From: CAYSLA01 sp964431685
GTDB taxonomy: Bacteria > Armatimonadota > UBA5829
Length of the DNA: 64,000 nucleotides
NCBI GenBank assembly: GCA_964431685.1
Contig: CAYSLA010000001.1
Location: 1 to 64,000, forward strand
Reading direction: 5' to 3'
Shown in pieces: positions 51,478 to 59,392 of the stretch. The position numbers were made by a program, and so were the translations under genes. Position 1 is the first letter of the stretch. Each line of letters starts with the position of its first letter. The notes below the pieces were generated by a model. That model had not been told where the DNA came from. It ran no database searches and saw only the letters and a program-made list of their open reading frames with translations.

Positions 51478-51506
51478 ATTATACACGATTCCTGCACGGT
51501 TGTAAA
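51478..51506 (-). promoter_or_regulatory. Promoter for tRNA-Val
   Basis: On the minus strand: TTTACA (51501-51506), 17-base spacer, TATAAT (51478-51483), ending about 20 bases before the tRNA 5' end. Confidence 0.75.
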
Positions 51507-51512
51507 GATCGG

Positions 51513-52673
51513 CTACATTGGAGTTGATGTGTCCTTTTCAGAAGTACTGAAGAACTCGAGCACGACATCGTTTAGAACGCGTAGTCCGCGGTAGCTTGGC
51601 TTGAGAACTGACCCGGCAAGATCAACGAGACCGTCTTGTATTAGTTTATCGATTTGCTGAGGGAACTCCCGCCTGGCATCGGGCATTCCTCTGGCAACCA
51701 GTGAATCAAGGTCTACACCGTCCAGCATCCTCAAACCCAACATAAGAGTCTCGGCAAGAAGCGCGCGGCCCCGCAACTCCTCAGTGGATTCAACGGGATC
51801 TAGACCGGCCTCCAGTGCCTCTATGTAGCCTCTCGGATCCGGAATACGTCGAGTGCGGACACCATCCACATAACCCCACGCCCCGGCTCCGAAACCATAG
51901 TGCGGTTCGTTTCGCCAGTAGACCTGGTTGTGCCGGGATCGAAAACCAGGCTTGGCGTAGCTGGATACTTCGTAGTGTTCATATCCGGCGCGAGACAGCG
52001 CCTCGCCGACAAGGTCGTACGCGGTGGAAACCATCTCCGTATCGGGCATCCGAAGCCGTCCCTCGGCAATATCAACCGCGAGGGGAGTCCCCTCCTCCAC
52101 GGTCAATTCGTAGGCCGACACGTGCTCAGGCCCCAGCAGGATTACGTGTTCAACGTCGTCGTAGATGTCCCTGAGTGACTGGCCCGGTATGCCGTATATT
52201 AGATCGACACTGACATTGTGAAAACCGCGCTCACGTGCAAGCTGCAGGGCTGCAGCGGCGTCCTCAGCTTCGTGTGCCCTGCCAAGCACACGCAGGGCGG
52301 TATTATCCATCGACTGCACACCGATACTCAGACGGTTCACTCCAACCAACCGCATGTTTGCAAGTGTCCCTGAATCGATCGTTCGAGGATTGGCCTCTAC
52401 AGTAACTTCGCATTCGCTCGCCATCCCGCATCTCTCTATCAGGGCGTGTATAATCGCCCGCAGGTGCTGCGGCGGAAGTAGAGTGGGTGTCCCTCCCCCT
52501 ATGTAGATCGTCTGAAGTGGCTGACTGAGGCGTTGTGTGGACGACTCAATATCTTTGAGCAAGGATGCTATGTAGCCGGAGTGGATATCAACAAGACCGG
52601 CGTGTGAGTTGAAATCACAGTAGCGGCATTTCGATAGACAGAAAGGTATGTGCACGTATGCAGATGTTACCAA
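51513..52673 (-). CDS. hemW: Radical SAM heme chaperone HemW
   Basis: A radical SAM protein of 386 residues. The cluster motif CLSKCRYCDF is preceded by AYVHIPF, and IYIGGGTPTLL and SIGVQSMDN follow as in the HemN/HemW superfamily. The length and lack of the extra N-terminal HemN cysteine indicate HemW, which delivers heme to respiratory enzymes and is not a coproporphyrinogen oxidase. TTG 52673 has GAGGTG 8 bases upstream. It follows trxB closely. A heme chaperone fits an organism with the Ahb heme pathway. Confidence 0.93.
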   Translation of the reverse strand: MVTSAYVHIPFCLSKCRYCDFNSHAGLVDIHSGYIASLLKDIESSTQRLSQPLQTIYIGGGTPTLLPPQHLRAIIHALIERCGMASECEVTVEANPRTIDSGTLANMRLVGVNRLSIGVQSMDNTALRVLGRAHEAEDAAAALQLARERGFHNVSVDLIYGIPGQSLRDIYDDVEHVILLGPEHVSAYELTVEEGTPLAVDIAEGRLRMPDTEMVSTAYDLVGEALSRAGYEHYEVSSYAKPGFRSRHNQVYWRNEPHYGFGAGAWGYVDGVRTRRIPDPRGYIEALEAGLDPVESTEELRGRALLAETLMLGLRMLDGVDLDSLVARGMPDARREFPQQIDKLIQDGLVDLAGSVLKPSYRGLRVLNDVVLEFFSTSEKDTSTPM

Positions 52674-52684
52674 CTGGATTCACC

Positions 52685-53632
52685 TCAACTGCCCCAATCC
52701 GGGTCAACAGGCAGCCTGACGAGATACGAATATGCCCCGAGCGCAGCCTTTGCGCCGTCTCCAGCGGCGATTATGATCTGTTTGTGCGGCACGCTTGTCA
52801 CATCCCCTGCGGCAAAAAGACCCGGTACCGCAGTCTCTCCACCACAGTTTATGACCACCTCTCCAATGGCGTTGAGCGGCAGAACCTGCGAACCGAAGGT
52901 AGTATTGGGTTGCAGTCCGACTTCGACTATTATGCCCTCAACCGCCAGTTCACGAGACTCTCCCGTCTTGCGATCTTCGACAACCATGGACTTGACGAAC
53001 TGATCTCCCCGAATCTCCTTGACTGCCGCGGACAGCAGTATCTCCACGCCAGCGTTCCCGTAGACCTGATCAATCATTACTTCATCAGCGCGCAGGCTAT
53101 CAGTGGACTCCACGAGGTAGACCTTCGGGCATATCTTCATCATCTGAACTGCAGCGTCGAGTCCGGAGTTTCCTCCCCCCACCACAGCCACGGTCTGGCC
53201 GGAGAACAAGGGCCCGTCGCAGGTGGCGCAGTATGTAACTCCTTTGCCCACGAACTGCCTCTCGCCGGGCACTCCGAGCATTCTCGATGACTTCCCGGTG
53301 GCTATGATGGCGGCGCGGCTTACAAACGACTGCCCGTCTGAAAGTGTCGCCCGGAACCCGCCATAGGGGATTTCAAAGGTCTGCACAGTGCCATAGACCA
53401 TAGTCACATCAAACTCCAGGAGTTGTTCCTGGAACTTGCCGATGAGGTCCGCTCCGCTGATCGAACTGTATCCGGGGTAGTTTCCGACATTCGAACTCCA
53501 GTTCGCCTGTCCCCCCACATCCTTGGAGATGATAACGGTCTTGATCTGCTTTCGCGCAGCGTACACACCCGCAGTCATCCCCGCGGGACCGGCCCCCAGG
53601 ATCATCAGATCAAATTGACTTGACTCAGCCAT
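52685..53632 (-). CDS. trxB: Thioredoxin reductase
   Basis: An FAD/NAD(P)H disulfide reductase of 315 residues. The FAD-binding motif is GAGPAGMTAGVYAAR. The redox-active pair is in YCATCDGPLF, the nucleotide-binding motif is VVGGGNSGLDAAVQ, and the late FAD motif is GLFAAGDVTS. It probably reduces the glutaredoxin-like protein encoded just upstream on the same strand, or a thioredoxin elsewhere. The two genes are separated by 115 bases with a hairpin (53705-53738). Confidence 0.94.
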   Translation of the reverse strand: MAESSQFDLMILGAGPAGMTAGVYAARKQIKTVIISKDVGGQANWSSNVGNYPGYSSISGADLIGKFQEQLLEFDVTMVYGTVQTFEIPYGGFRATLSDGQSFVSRAAIIATGKSSRMLGVPGERQFVGKGVTYCATCDGPLFSGQTVAVVGGGNSGLDAAVQMMKICPKVYLVESTDSLRADEVMIDQVYGNAGVEILLSAAVKEIRGDQFVKSMVVEDRKTGESRELAVEGIIVEVGLQPNTTFGSQVLPLNAIGEVVINCGGETAVPGLFAAGDVTSVPHKQIIIAAGDGAKAALGAYSYLVRLPVDPDWGS

Positions 53633-53704
53633 CCGTCACGTTCCTACCTTCCAGCGCATGCTAATTAACGCTCATCTGGCAGCGCAATTCCTTACCAAAC
53701 TGGC

Positions 53705-53738
53705 GGGCTGCACAGTTCGAAGCCTCCCCGTGCAGCCC
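53705..53738 (-). repeat. Hairpin between the glutaredoxin gene and trxB
   Basis: Perfect 9-base arms GGGCTGCAC (53705-53713) and GTGCAGCCC (53730-53738) begin about 10 bases after the glutaredoxin stop. There is no T-run. It may be a weak attenuator or a stability element setting the ratio of the two genes. Confidence 0.45.
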
Positions 53739-53747
53739 CGACAGCAA

Positions 53748-53987
53748 TCAGTCCAGCAGCTCATCAATTCTGGTTCTGTTGAACCCGACCACGATCTCAC
53801 CATCGATGTCGATGACAGGCACTCCCATCTGACCTGACTTGCGTTTCATCTCCTCTCGCGCGTCCAGATCCGTGCCAACATTGTAGTCGGTGTAGTCAAC
53901 GCCTTTCTCGCCGAAATACTCTTTGGCATGTTTGCAGTGCGGGCACGTCGGAGTCGAATAGACGATAACGTTCTTACCTGAAGCCAT
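53748..53987 (-). CDS. Glutaredoxin/NrdH-like redox protein
   Basis: A protein of 79 residues with a thioredoxin fold. The active site CPHC is in IVYSTPTCPHCKHAKEYF, and the cis-proline and C-terminal MGVPVIDIDGEIVVGFN are present. It resembles the small glutaredoxins that thioredoxin reductase reduces, and its gene precedes trxB. ATG 53987 follows GGGAGG. Upstream (53988-54235) the minus strand shows two TATAAT-like boxes without a convincing -35 box, so the promoter is unclear. Confidence 0.9.
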   Translation of the reverse strand: MASGKNVIVYSTPTCPHCKHAKEYFGEKGVDYTDYNVGTDLDAREEMKRKSGQMGVPVIDIDGEIVVGFNRTRIDELLD

Positions 53988-54235
53988 AGTATACCTCCCA
54001 AGGTCCACATTGAGGTCAACAACGGATATGTGCTAACCTCACAAATCCCTGCCAAGCGCTGCTCGACAAGAGTTGCATAAACGAACATCCTTATTATACC
54101 CGTTGTGTCTGTTTAGTGCACTTACAATTGCTCATTATATCACATTGCGGGACACCCAACCGGTAAGCTGGAAATCAGTAGGGTCAATCTGGTATACTTG
54201 TACCTGACAATCACCGACGAAGGAGTACTCGACGA

Positions 54236-56044
54236 ATGATATCAAGGGACCCAGTTACGGGCCTCCTGCGTTCAACTCCGAACCTGGAGATGAACGACGT
54301 TTCGGAGGCAAACCTGCTTCGCGAGATGTTTCCATATACCGACGTACCCCGAACCATCTTCGATGGCGTTATGGTACCAATGGAACCGGCGGAGGATTTC
54401 TTCATCACGGACACCACTTTCAGAGATGGCCAGCAAGCCAGGCCTCCTTACAAAGTGGAGCAGATCGTACGAATATATGAGATGTTGAGCCGTCTTGGCG
54501 GACCAAATGGAGTGGTTCGGGCGTCGGAGTTCTTTCTCTACAGTGACAAAGACAAAGAGGCAGTGCAGAAATGCCTTGAGCTGGATAGGAACTATCCCTT
54601 GGTCACAGGATGGATCCGTGCTACCAAGGAGGACTTCGAGATCGTCAAGAGCATGGGGCTCAAGGAAACCGGCATCCTGACTTCAGCTTCTGACTACCAC
54701 ATCTTCCTGAAGTTCAGGAAGACGCGTCAGCAGATGGCTGACCATTATGTTGATCTGGTCACGACCGCATTGGAGTTCGGTCTTGATTCAGTGCGATGCC
54801 ATCTCGAAGATATTACGAGAGCAGACTTCTACGGATTCATAGTGCCGCTTGTTCAGAGGCTGGTTGCCGTAGGAAAAGAGGCAGGAAAGGTCGTTAAGAT
54901 CCGCCTTTGTGACACGATGGGCTACGGTCTGCCCTATGCGGAGGCCGCTCTTCCACGGAGCATTCCGAAGATGATCCACGCTCTCAGGCACGAGTGTGAT
55001 GTCCCTTCGGACTGGCTGGAGTGGCACGGACACAACGATTTCCACAAAGTCCTCGTGAACGCCACCACTGCGTGGCTTTATGGCTGTGCTGCGGCTAACT
55101 GCGCGCTACTTGGATTTGGCGAGCGAACCGGCAATCCGCCGCTAGAGGGAGCAATCATTGACTACATCTCTTTGAGAGGCGACAGCAACGGTGTCGACAC
55201 CAGAGTCATTACCGAGATTGCCGACTACTACCGCGAGGAGATAGACCACCCAATTCCTGACAACTACCCGTTCGTTGGCACAAACTTCAACGTCACAAGT
55301 GCCGGTATCCACGCTGACGGTATGCTCAAGAACGAGGAAATATACAACGCGTTCGACACCGATAAACTCTTGTCCAAGCCTGCAAGAGTAAACGTCACCG
55401 ACAAGTCGGGCCTTGCGGGAATCGCCCACTGGGTAAACGGCTATCTCGGGCTGCGACCGGAGTCCGCAATCGACAAGAGACATTCGGGACTAGTGGCAAT
55501 AAACGATTGGGTGCGAGAGCAATATGAAGTTGGGCGTGTCACTTCAATCTCCGACAAAGAGATGCTGATGCAGGCGCGAATGCACCTGCACGAGTACTTC
55601 AAGAGCGACTTCGACAGGCTGCGTGAGCACGCTCTGGACATCTCTGAGGCCATCGTGCAGGACATTGTTCAGCAGCAGGCCGTTCGTAGCATGGATCACA
55701 AGAAGATTGAGCCACTGTTGGGGGCTGCTGTCAAGGAATACGAGTTCATACAGTTCGCCTACGTGACGGATATCAACGGCATCAAGATCACGCAGAATGT
55801 CACACAGCCGGAGTTTCGCGACGAATTCGGGCGGTTTGGACTGCACGAAGACTTCTCCGACAGAAACTGGTTCCTTGGAGCGTTGGATGCCAGAGATATA
55901 TTCATCACTGACTTCTACAACTCAAAGATCACCGGGGCGCTCTGCATTACTGTTTCGGCACCGATCATAGCTGAAGATGATGGAGATCCGTTGGGCGTGC
56001 TTGCCATCGACCTAAGATTCGAGGAAGTCGCCAGGGTGCTATAA
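54236..56044 (+). CDS. DRE-TIM (isopropylmalate/homocitrate synthase-like) enzyme fused to a Cache-like domain
   Basis: A soluble protein of 602 residues. Residues about 50-400 form an HMGL-like barrel with the DTTFRDGQQ signature (59-67), SVRCHLEDITRADFYGF, the metal motif WHGHND and GFGERTGNPPLEG. This is the fold of 2-isopropylmalate, homocitrate and citramalate synthases. The usual LeuA regulatory domain is absent. The last 100 residues resemble a Cache/PDC sensor domain instead (YVTDINGIKITQN, WFLGALDARDIFITDFY, GVLAIDLRFEEV). No membrane helix or signal peptide is seen. AAGGAG precedes ATG 54236. The enzyme's substrate is unknown. Confidence 0.85.
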   Translation: MISRDPVTGLLRSTPNLEMNDVSEANLLREMFPYTDVPRTIFDGVMVPMEPAEDFFITDTTFRDGQQARPPYKVEQIVRIYEMLSRLGGPNGVVRASEFFLYSDKDKEAVQKCLELDRNYPLVTGWIRATKEDFEIVKSMGLKETGILTSASDYHIFLKFRKTRQQMADHYVDLVTTALEFGLDSVRCHLEDITRADFYGFIVPLVQRLVAVGKEAGKVVKIRLCDTMGYGLPYAEAALPRSIPKMIHALRHECDVPSDWLEWHGHNDFHKVLVNATTAWLYGCAAANCALLGFGERTGNPPLEGAIIDYISLRGDSNGVDTRVITEIADYYREEIDHPIPDNYPFVGTNFNVTSAGIHADGMLKNEEIYNAFDTDKLLSKPARVNVTDKSGLAGIAHWVNGYLGLRPESAIDKRHSGLVAINDWVREQYEVGRVTSISDKEMLMQARMHLHEYFKSDFDRLREHALDISEAIVQDIVQQQAVRSMDHKKIEPLLGAAVKEYEFIQFAYVTDINGIKITQNVTQPEFRDEFGRFGLHEDFSDRNWFLGALDARDIFITDFYNSKITGALCITVSAPIIAEDDGDPLGVLAIDLRFEEVARVL

Positions 56045-56061
56045 AAACAGCCCATGACCTA

Positions 56062-56090
56062 TTGCCAATCACCGAATTCGGAGGTATAAT
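56062..56090 (+). promoter_or_regulatory. Sigma-70-type promoter for sigH
   Basis: TTGCCA (56062-56067), 17-base spacer, TATAAT (56085-56090). It lies between the DRE-TIM gene and the sigma factor gene and gives a very short leader of about 15 bases. Confidence 0.75.
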
Positions 56091-56110
56091 GCGAATAGGT
56101 AGTGATTGGC

Positions 56111-56788
56111 ATGAAACACCGAAACAACGACTATAGAAGAAGATTGCGCACCGAGTACAGCCGCATGCCGGAGGCAGCGGTCATAGAACGGGCACGCACC
56201 TCCGATAGCTCAGCAATGGAGTATCTGCTGTACAAGTATCGCTCTTTGGTCAGCACCAAGGCACGTTACTACTATCTGATCGGCGCTGAGACCTCTGATC
56301 TCATCCAGATCGGCATGATTGGGCTCTGGCGAGCAGTCATCGACTATACTCCGGACAAAGATATCTCCTTTCTGTCATTCGCCCGGATATGCATCGAGCG
56401 ACACATAATCTCGTCTATCAAGAAGGCGACCCGCATGAAACAGTCCCCTCTCAACACTGCTGTGTCGCTGGATCATCAAGACCAGCGAGGCGACCAGGAG
56501 GGATTGCCTGTTGTGTCGGCATGCACGCCACACCATCTGCAGCCGCTTGCTGTGCTCATACGGCGCGAAGAACGCGCACACATGCAATCTGCACTACAGT
56601 CAGTATTGTCGGAGTTTGAGTGGAAGGTGCTTAACGGCTACGGCAAGGGCAAGAGTTATGTCGAGATCGCTGACGACCTCGGCTGCAAGACAAAATCGGT
56701 GGACAACGCGCTTGAAAGAATTCGCAGCAAAGCCACCAGGAAATGCCTTGCCCACACAATGGACGCCTCCTTAGCTGACACGGTCTAG
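56111..56788 (+). CDS. sigH: RNA polymerase sigma factor, SigH-like
   Basis: A sigma-70-family protein of 225 residues without region 1. Region 2 (SAMEYLLYKYRSLV through DLIQIGMIGLWRAVIDYTPDKDISFLSFARICIERHI) closely follows the Firmicutes SigH pattern. Region 4 (LSEFEWKVLNGYGKGKSYVEIADDL) ends in an HTH. In Bacillus SigH controls the transition state and early sporulation. Here no sporulation gene is in the window, so the regulon is unknown. ATG 56111 is preferred (AGGT 10 bases upstream); an in-frame GTG lies at 56102. Confidence 0.88.
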   Translation: MKHRNNDYRRRLRTEYSRMPEAAVIERARTSDSSAMEYLLYKYRSLVSTKARYYYLIGAETSDLIQIGMIGLWRAVIDYTPDKDISFLSFARICIERHIISSIKKATRMKQSPLNTAVSLDHQDQRGDQEGLPVVSACTPHHLQPLAVLIRREERAHMQSALQSVLSEFEWKVLNGYGKGKSYVEIADDLGCKTKSVDNALERIRSKATRKCLAHTMDASLADTV

Positions 56789-56854
56789 TTCCCCAGAGAA
56801 CGACCGCGTTTGCCAGCTCGCAGACACACGGTCCGTCTGTTCCTTTCAGTAGCA

Positions 56855-56883
56855 TTGCGCAGTCCGGAGTCGTTGCGTATAAT
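56855..56883 (+). promoter_or_regulatory. Promoter upstream of the MITE-interrupted leader
   Basis: TTGCGC (56855-56860), 17-base spacer, TATAAT (56878-56883). It reads through MITE copy B (56902-57025) into the membrane sensor gene at 57046. The element inserted about 10 bases after the expected transcription start. Confidence 0.65.
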
Positions 56884-56901
56884 AAGACAACGATAATTGG
56901 A

Positions 56902-57025
56902 GTAAGAGCTCAGAGTATGTGAGAAACCACGTCATCCTGAACTGGGTTCAGGATCCATCCCTTCTCCGGATGGGTGCCGGATCAAGTCTGGCATGACGTA
57001 GTACTCAGCGAGACTGAGCTCTTAC
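56902..57025 (-). mobile_element. MITE-like element, copy B (124 bp)
   Basis: The longer copy of the element at 39-128, in the opposite orientation. Perfect 12-base terminal inverted repeats GTAAGAGCTCAG (56902-56913) and CTGAGCTCTTAC (57014-57025) are flanked by the direct repeat TAATTGGA (56894-56901 and 57026-57033). Compared with copy A it has 34 extra internal bases. The target duplication, with the following G, contains GGAG, the probable ribosome-binding site of the gene at 57046, so insertion duplicated that site. It has no coding capacity; the ends suggest an IS66-type transposase acts on it. Confidence 0.9.
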
Positions 57026-57045
57026 TAATTGGAGAGATGACGTTC

Positions 57046-57507
57046 ATGACGGTCGACGAAGTTGGTGGCAGGAATGTCAGTCTGAAGTGGTTCTTTAATT
57101 TCGTGGGCATTGTGGCTCTTCTGGGCATAGTCTCGGGCCTGTGGCAGTGGTCGGCACGCAGCAGGATGTCCGCCGAGTACAAGCTGCTGCTGAAAGACAC
57201 ATCTTACCAGTCTGCCCTGACCGTGGGGCGGTCGATTGCCGCGTTTGGCAACAAGCAGATTGTGGCCGGCAACTGGGAACAACTGCAGGAGTATGCGGAC
57301 GAGCTTGTCAGAGCGAATACGCTCGACTATGTGGCGATAGTCAACCAGAAGGGCGTTGCTGCCGTACATACGAACCGAAGCTACAAAGGCATCAAGTTCG
57401 CCGAACCCGAAGACACTGACCTATCAGTGCATGCGTCAGTTCCGGCCATGAATCTGACCCGACAGGTCGGCACAGTAAGCGTTGGAGTGAAGGTTCCCAG
57501 CAAGTAG
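57046..57507 (+). CDS. Membrane-anchored sensor-like protein without output domain
   Basis: A protein of 153 residues with an N-terminal membrane helix (about 14-34). An extracytoplasmic region of about 110 residues follows: a helix, then YVAIVNQKGVAAVHTN and VGTVSVGVKV strands reminiscent of small PAS/Cache-like sensor domains. It stops after this domain, with no kinase, cyclase or methyl-acceptor part. It may be an accessory sensor or a truncated receptor. ATG 57046 has GGAG 11 bases upstream; ATG 57037 in the same frame is too close. Its leader carries MITE copy B. Confidence 0.7.
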   Translation: MTVDEVGGRNVSLKWFFNFVGIVALLGIVSGLWQWSARSRMSAEYKLLLKDTSYQSALTVGRSIAAFGNKQIVAGNWEQLQEYADELVRANTLDYVAIVNQKGVAAVHTNRSYKGIKFAEPEDTDLSVHASVPAMNLTRQVGTVSVGVKVPSK

Positions 57508-57551
57508 GCGTCCTATCCACACGGCGAGTAAACGTCCTCACGATCTTGCCG

Positions 57552-58730
57552 CTAGTTGGAAAGACTGGTGAGTGGAGCGGGAATTCTGCCACCCATCCGA
57601 ACAAACAGTGTAGATGTGTTGTTTGGGATATCCATTACGGGGCTCTCTCCAAACAGACCACCGAACACTGCTCGGTCTCCTGCCCTCTTTCCAGGCACAG
57701 GAATGATACGGACGGATGTTGTTTTGTGGTTGGCAACGCCGATTGCCAGCTCGTCCATCGCGAGCGCGGCCAGTGTCTCAGCCGAAGTGTCACCAGGTAG
57801 CGCGACCATGTCCAGCCCAACCGAGCACACGCTGGTCATAGCTTCCAGTTTCTCTATGCACAGGGATCCGGAACCCACCGCAGCCGCCAATGCGCAGTCT
57901 TCGGCAACGGGAATGAACGCTCCAGAGAGACCTCCGACGGAAGATGAGGCGAAAGANNNNNNNNNNNNNNNNNNNNNNNNNNNNNNNNNNNNNNNNNNNN
58001 NNNNNNNNNNNNNNNNNNNNNNNNNNNNNNNNNNNNNNNNNNNNNNNNNNNNNNNNTTTACGACTCCAGGACCGCTTACACCGATGTTGACCACAGTCTC
58101 CGGCTCGCCAATCCCTTTCATCGAACCAGCCATAAACGGGTTATCTTCAGGCATGTTGGCAAACACACTCAGCTTACAGCAGCCAAATCCGTCCGACTCA
58201 GCAGTGAGTTGCGCGGTGTCTTTCCAGACCGCCCCGAGTAGCAGCAGAGCGTCCACATTAATTCCGGCCTTCGTACTGGCGGCGTTGACCGAGGCGCACA
58301 GCCGCTGCGTTTCGGACAGCACTGCGGGGAGACTTTCTATGAGCAGTCTGTCGCCTGCGGACATTCCCTTCTGAACCATTGCGGAATATCCGCCAATGAT
58401 ATCGATGCCTGAGTCCAGTGCTGCCTTGTCAAGTGTCTGCGCAAGCCTCAGCAGTGAACTGTGGTCATGGCCCGCGGCCACATCAGCGATAGGGCTGACC
58501 GAGGCGCGGCAGTTTACGATGGGTATGCCGTACTTCTGCGCAATCTTGCGCCGCGCCGGCCCAAGTGGCGAAGCACAGCGCACCACCTTGGCATACACCA
58601 GCTCACACATCCGCCCAATGTCGCGGTCTGCACAGTCAAACAGATCAATTCCGATGTTCACAGCGCGCACGTCCAAATGCTCACTCTGAAGCATCTCGAT
58701 GGTCTGAAGCGTCTCCTCTTGTCCAATCAT
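57552..58730 (-). CDS. UPF0210/DUF711 (PFL) family protein, internal gap
   Basis: A member of the DUF711/UPF0210 family. Typical segments are [15 protein letters not shown] near the start, [22 protein letters not shown], and [20 protein letters not shown] after the gap. The family has a PFL-like fold and unknown function. It is almost always encoded next to a small ACT-domain protein, as here. About 90 residues are probably missing in the 100-N gap, since relatives are near 450 residues. The start overlaps the ACT gene by 4 bases. Confidence 0.88.
   Translation of the reverse strand: MIGQEETLQTIEMLQSEHLDVRAVNIGIDLFDCADRDIGRMCELVYAKVVRCASPLGPARRKIAQKYGIPIVNCRASVSPIADVAAGHDHSSLLRLAQTLDKAALDSGIDIIGGYSAMVQKGMSAGDRLLIESLPAVLSETQRLCASVNAASTKAGINVDALLLLGAVWKDTAQLTAESDGFGCCKLSVFANMPEDNPFMAGSMKGIGEPETVVNIGVSGPGVVXXXXXXXXXXXXXXXXXXXXXXXXXXXXXXXXXXSFASSSVGGLSGAFIPVAEDCALAAAVGSGSLCIEKLEAMTSVCSVGLDMVALPGDTSAETLAALAMDELAIGVANHKTTSVRIIPVPGKRAGDRAVFGGLFGESPVMDIPNNTSTLFVRMGGRIPAPLTSLSN
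57957..58056. other. Assembly gap (100 N) inside the UPF0210 gene
   Basis: Exactly 100 N, a placeholder; the family suggests about 270 missing bases. Confidence 0.95.
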
Positions 58731-59320
58731 TGTTCTTGCAGCCCCTGCACCGACCTGACCTCGCTGGTGGCGCGGAATACATTCTCGTGTTGGAAGTGCA
58801 CAGCCAGGCCAAAGTCACTGCCCACGCTCTGCAGACCCTCCTGCACCCGACCCAAATCGACCGTTGGCGGCACTGACACCTGGGCCAGCATGAGCAGGAT
58901 GTCCTCGTGGACGTATGAGTAGAAATCAACAATGTTGATGCTGTTAGCCGCAAGATAGGCGGTGGTTCTGGCGATTATGCCGGGTTGATCCTTGCCACGC
59001 ATCGTAAGTACGTACCTGCACTCCCGACACTGCGCGATTTCGGACCGCGCCCTATCAGAAGTATCCGCGAACGGACGAACCAGCACGCCAAACTCGCCCT
59101 GAGCGCCCCTTGCCTCGATCTCCGACTTCAGCTTCTCGAGACTCACGCCATCGGGCAGAGCAACACAGATTATAAGCGTGAAATAACCGCGCAGTACCGT
59201 CTGGCTCAGGTGAGTAATGTTGCCACCAACGGAGGCCAGCGCAGAACTGACATCGCGAACAATCCCCACCCTGTCCGCAGCCATAACAGTCAGAACAAAC
59301 TCATTCCGCAACAATTCCAT
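58727..59320 (-). CDS. Protein with two ACT domains (UPF0237-like)
   Basis: A protein of 197 residues containing two ACT-type domains, about 7-85 (FVLTVMAADRVGIVRDVSSAL) and about 102-180 (YVLTMRGKDQPGIIARTTAYL). ACT domains bind amino acids or related ligands. Shorter one-ACT UPF0237 proteins usually accompany UPF0210, so this is probably the ligand-binding partner of the gene downstream. The two genes overlap by ATGA. No strong Shine-Dalgarno is visible. Confidence 0.87.
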   Translation of the reverse strand: MELLRNEFVLTVMAADRVGIVRDVSSALASVGGNITHLSQTVLRGYFTLIICVALPDGVSLEKLKSEIEARGAQGEFGVLVRPFADTSDRARSEIAQCRECRYVLTMRGKDQPGIIARTTAYLAANSINIVDFYSYVHEDILLMLAQVSVPPTVDLGRVQEGLQSVGSDFGLAVHFQHENVFRATSEVRSVQGLQEQ

Positions 59321-59392
59321 AGCCCATATTCTACCAGAATCACCACCGTCCCGTCACTCCCGCTAACGTGTCGCAGCGACGAAACCCCGTGA

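Noticed and set aside
51286..51486. A 66-codon open frame containing a GSNPIPP-like peptide
   Set aside because: It is the translation of the tRNA-Val gene and its flanks, not a protein gene.
51513..52673. hemW considered as oxygen-independent coproporphyrinogen oxidase HemN
   Set aside because: It lacks the longer N-terminus and extra cysteine of HemN, and heme can be made by the Ahb route present here.
56111..56788. SigH taken as evidence for sporulation
   Set aside because: SigH-like factors occur in non-sporulating lineages, and no spo gene is in the window.
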